A DNA stretch of 5,898 nt from DATKZH01 sp964475955. GTDB taxonomy: Bacteria > Planctomycetota > Planctomycetia > Pirellulales > Thermoguttaceae. This document shows positions 4,530 to 5,898 of the stretch, piece by piece (position 1 is the stretch's first letter; the number at the start of each line of letters is the position of its first letter). The notes below the pieces were generated by a model, which saw only the letters and a list, made by a program, of their open reading frames with translations, made no database searches and was not told where the DNA came from. The position numbers were made by a program, and so were the translations under genes. The stretch spans positions 1 through 5,898 of the forward strand of contig CAYYZY010000300.1 of the NCBI GenBank assembly GCA_964475955.1, read 5' to 3'.

Positions 4530-5708
4530 GTGACGAAGAGTGCGGACGCGTTGATTAACCCTGAGCTGCTCGTATGGGCCCGCCAGTCCGCTGCGATGGA
4601 CACTGCCGAGGCCGCAGATCGCGTGCATCTTCCCGTTGAGAAACTGGAGGCGTGGGAGAGAGGCTCGCAACGTCCCACCGTCAAGCAGTTGCGCCTACTG
4701 GCGAATCTGTACAAACAGTCGTTCGCCGCTTTCTATCTGCCCAGACCGCCGGCCGTCTTCCGTCCGCCGTTGCGCGACTATCGTCGACTCCCGGAAGAGA
4801 GCCGGCCCAGAATCTCTCCCGAACTGTCGTTGGATGTCCGGTTGTCGATCGACCGCCGGGACGTTTGCCTTGAACTGCTGCGTGACGTGGGCGAGGCGCC
4901 CGTCGCGTTCGATGCCACCGCAACAACGAGACGGAATCCGGAGTCTCTCGGTTCGTCGGTGCGAGCGATGCTCCGAGTCGCGCTGGAGGGCCAGCGCTGC
5001 TGGAGTGAACCTCGCGTCGCATTCAATCGTTGGCGAGAGTCACTTGAAAACGCCGGGGTCCTGGTCTTCCAGTCGACGAGGGTGCCACTTGAGGAAATGC
5101 GAGGCTATTCGCTGGCCCAGTTTCCGCTGCCGGTGATCGTGGTCAACCGGAAGGACACGTACGACGGACGTATCTTCACCTTGATACACGAGTTCACGCA
5201 CCTCCTCCTGCGTTCCGGGGGCGTTTGCGATCTGGAAACACGACCTGGGCCGTCGAGCAAGGAACAGCGCGTCGAGGTGTTCTGCAATCACGTCGCTGGC
5301 GCCACTTTAGTACCAAGGGAAGACCTGCTCAGCCTTCCTGTCGTGGCCACGCACGAGGCGGCCGTCTGGGAAGACGACGTAATCGAATCGCTGTCCCATG
5401 AGTTCCGCGTCAGCCGAGAGGTCATCCTGCGTCGCCTCTTGATTCTGGGGCGCACTTCACAGGACTTCTACGAGCACAAAAGAGCTCAGTATCGCCGGCA
5501 GTACGAACGCCGAAGTAAGGGCAAGGCGAAGAGCCAAGGTGGCCCCTCCCCGTCGGTCAATGTCGTTAGTGCGGCCGGGAAGCCGTTTGTACGACTGGTC
5601 CTAGAGGCATTTTACGCCGACAGACTCACAACCAGCGACGTGTCAGATTTCCTCGGGGTGAACATGAAGCACCTGCACCCGATCGGCGAGGCCGTGGGCA
5701 TGGAGTGA
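4530..5708 (+). CDS. XRE-family HTH fused to ImmA/IrrE zinc-peptidase-like domain
   Basis: The 392-residue protein (GTG start) has an XRE/Cro-type helix-turn-helix at about 11-66, including the EAADRVHLPVEKLEAWERG core and the PTVKQLRLLANLY helix. An ImmA/IrrE-type (COG2856) domain follows, with the zinc-peptidase motif HEFTH at 220-224. E249 in EVFCNHVAGATLVP is a likely third ligand, and the ATLVP turn is typical. The C-terminal 45 residues (FYADRLTTSDVSDFLGV...KHL) match the usual tail of these proteins. Relatives such as ImmA and IrrE act by cleaving repressors; HTH-ImmA fusions commonly sit in toxin-antitoxin or mobile-element operons as repressor/antitoxin and sensor. The next gene, a PIN-like protein, overlaps or follows within nine bases, which supports one operon. 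The product probably binds its own promoter and controls the PIN protein. Domain calls are strong; proteolytic activity and antitoxin role are inferred. Confidence 0.88.
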   Translation: MTKSADALINPELLVWARQSAAMDTAEAADRVHLPVEKLEAWERGSQRPTVKQLRLLANLYKQSFAAFYLPRPPAVFRPPLRDYRRLPEESRPRISPELSLDVRLSIDRRDVCLELLRDVGEAPVAFDATATTRRNPESLGSSVRAMLRVALEGQRCWSEPRVAFNRWRESLENAGVLVFQSTRVPLEEMRGYSLAQFPLPVIVVNRKDTYDGRIFTLIHEFTHLLLRSGGVCDLETRPGPSSKEQRVEVFCNHVAGATLVPREDLLSLPVVATHEAAVWEDDVIESLSHEFRVSREVILRRLLILGRTSQDFYEHKRAQYRRQYERRSKGKAKSQGGPSPSVNVVSAAGKPFVRLVLEAFYADRLTTSDVSDFLGVNMKHLHPIGEAVGME

Positions 5709-5716
5709 GCGTGCGC

Positions 5717-5898
5717 ATGACCGAGAACTCGCCGAAGTACATCGTCGACACGTGCTCATTCACAACGCTTCGGCGCGTGTATCCGCGCGAAATGTTCTCG
5801 CCCGTCTGGACGCTTCTGAGCGACCTCGCACGCGAAGGGGCAATGGCTTCGGTTGATCAGGTCCTGGAGGAACTCAAGGCACAGGACGACGTGGTGAC
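5717..5898 (+). CDS. PIN-like (DUF4411-type) protein, N-terminal part
   Basis: Sixty codons are visible before the window ends. KYIVDTCSF (7-15) matches the first strand and first acidic residue of PIN-like nucleases. The following PREMFSPVWTLLSDLAREGAMASVDQVLEELK pattern, read in pieces (23-54), resembles DUF4411: a hydrophobic WxLL helix and a conserved VDxVxxEL segment carrying the second acidic residue. PIN proteins cut RNA and serve as toxins in many operons. It lies directly after the XRE-ImmA gene, whose family is a known neighbour of DUF4411. ATG 5717 was taken because it places the first strand at the N-terminus as in relatives. Two in-frame GTGs are alternatives: 5705 overlaps the upstream stop as GTGA, and 5711 has GGAG five bases before it. 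The remaining catalytic residues lie beyond the window, so the gene is partial here. Confidence 0.7.
   Translation, partial: MTENSPKYIVDTCSFTTLRRVYPREMFSPVWTLLSDLAREGAMASVDQVLEELKAQDDVV

Overview
The window looks like a piece of a GC-rich Planctomycetes-type chromosome. This rests on three things: a Ser/Thr kinase with a zinc-ribbon head, a stand-alone LuxR-type DNA-binding protein with a very basic tail, and a Tat-exported NodB-like protein paired with a secreted beta-sandwich protein. The taxonomic call is inference; no rRNA or other marker gene is present.

Layout. (1) Positions 17-742 (-): N-terminal two thirds of a bacterial Ser/Thr protein kinase. It loses family resemblance abruptly at about position 53, and the first ~50 bases are AT-rich, which suggests an insertion or rearrangement boundary. 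(2) 743-1212: about 470 bp without a convincing gene, holding two strong inverted repeats. (3) 1213-1593 (-): a small LuxR/GerE-type regulator, with a good sigma70-like promoter, an overlapping palindrome and a leader hairpin in the 331 bp upstream. (4) 1925-3942 (-): a two-gene operon with an ATGA overlap, encoding a Sec-secreted beta-sandwich protein followed by a Tat-exported polysaccharide-deacetylase-like protein. (5) 3943-4529: mostly non-coding, including a 43-codon relic that resembles the C-terminus of an alpha/beta hydrolase. (6) 4530-5898 (+): a two-gene cassette of an XRE-HTH/ImmA-IrrE zinc-peptidase-like protein followed by a PIN-like (DUF4411-type) protein cut by the window end. 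This arrangement resembles toxin-antitoxin or defence modules.

How they fit together. The secreted pair probably acts together on an extracytoplasmic glycan or surface polymer. The XRE-ImmA/PIN pair probably forms a self-regulating toxin-antitoxin-like unit; it starts just after the hydrolase relic, as expected of an acquired cassette. The kinase and the LuxR-type protein are probable signalling/regulatory genes with no visible functional link to the rest. Nothing here is a clearly new system. The most interesting items are the XRE-ImmA/PIN cassette, the broken kinase and the regulatory architecture of the LuxR-type gene.
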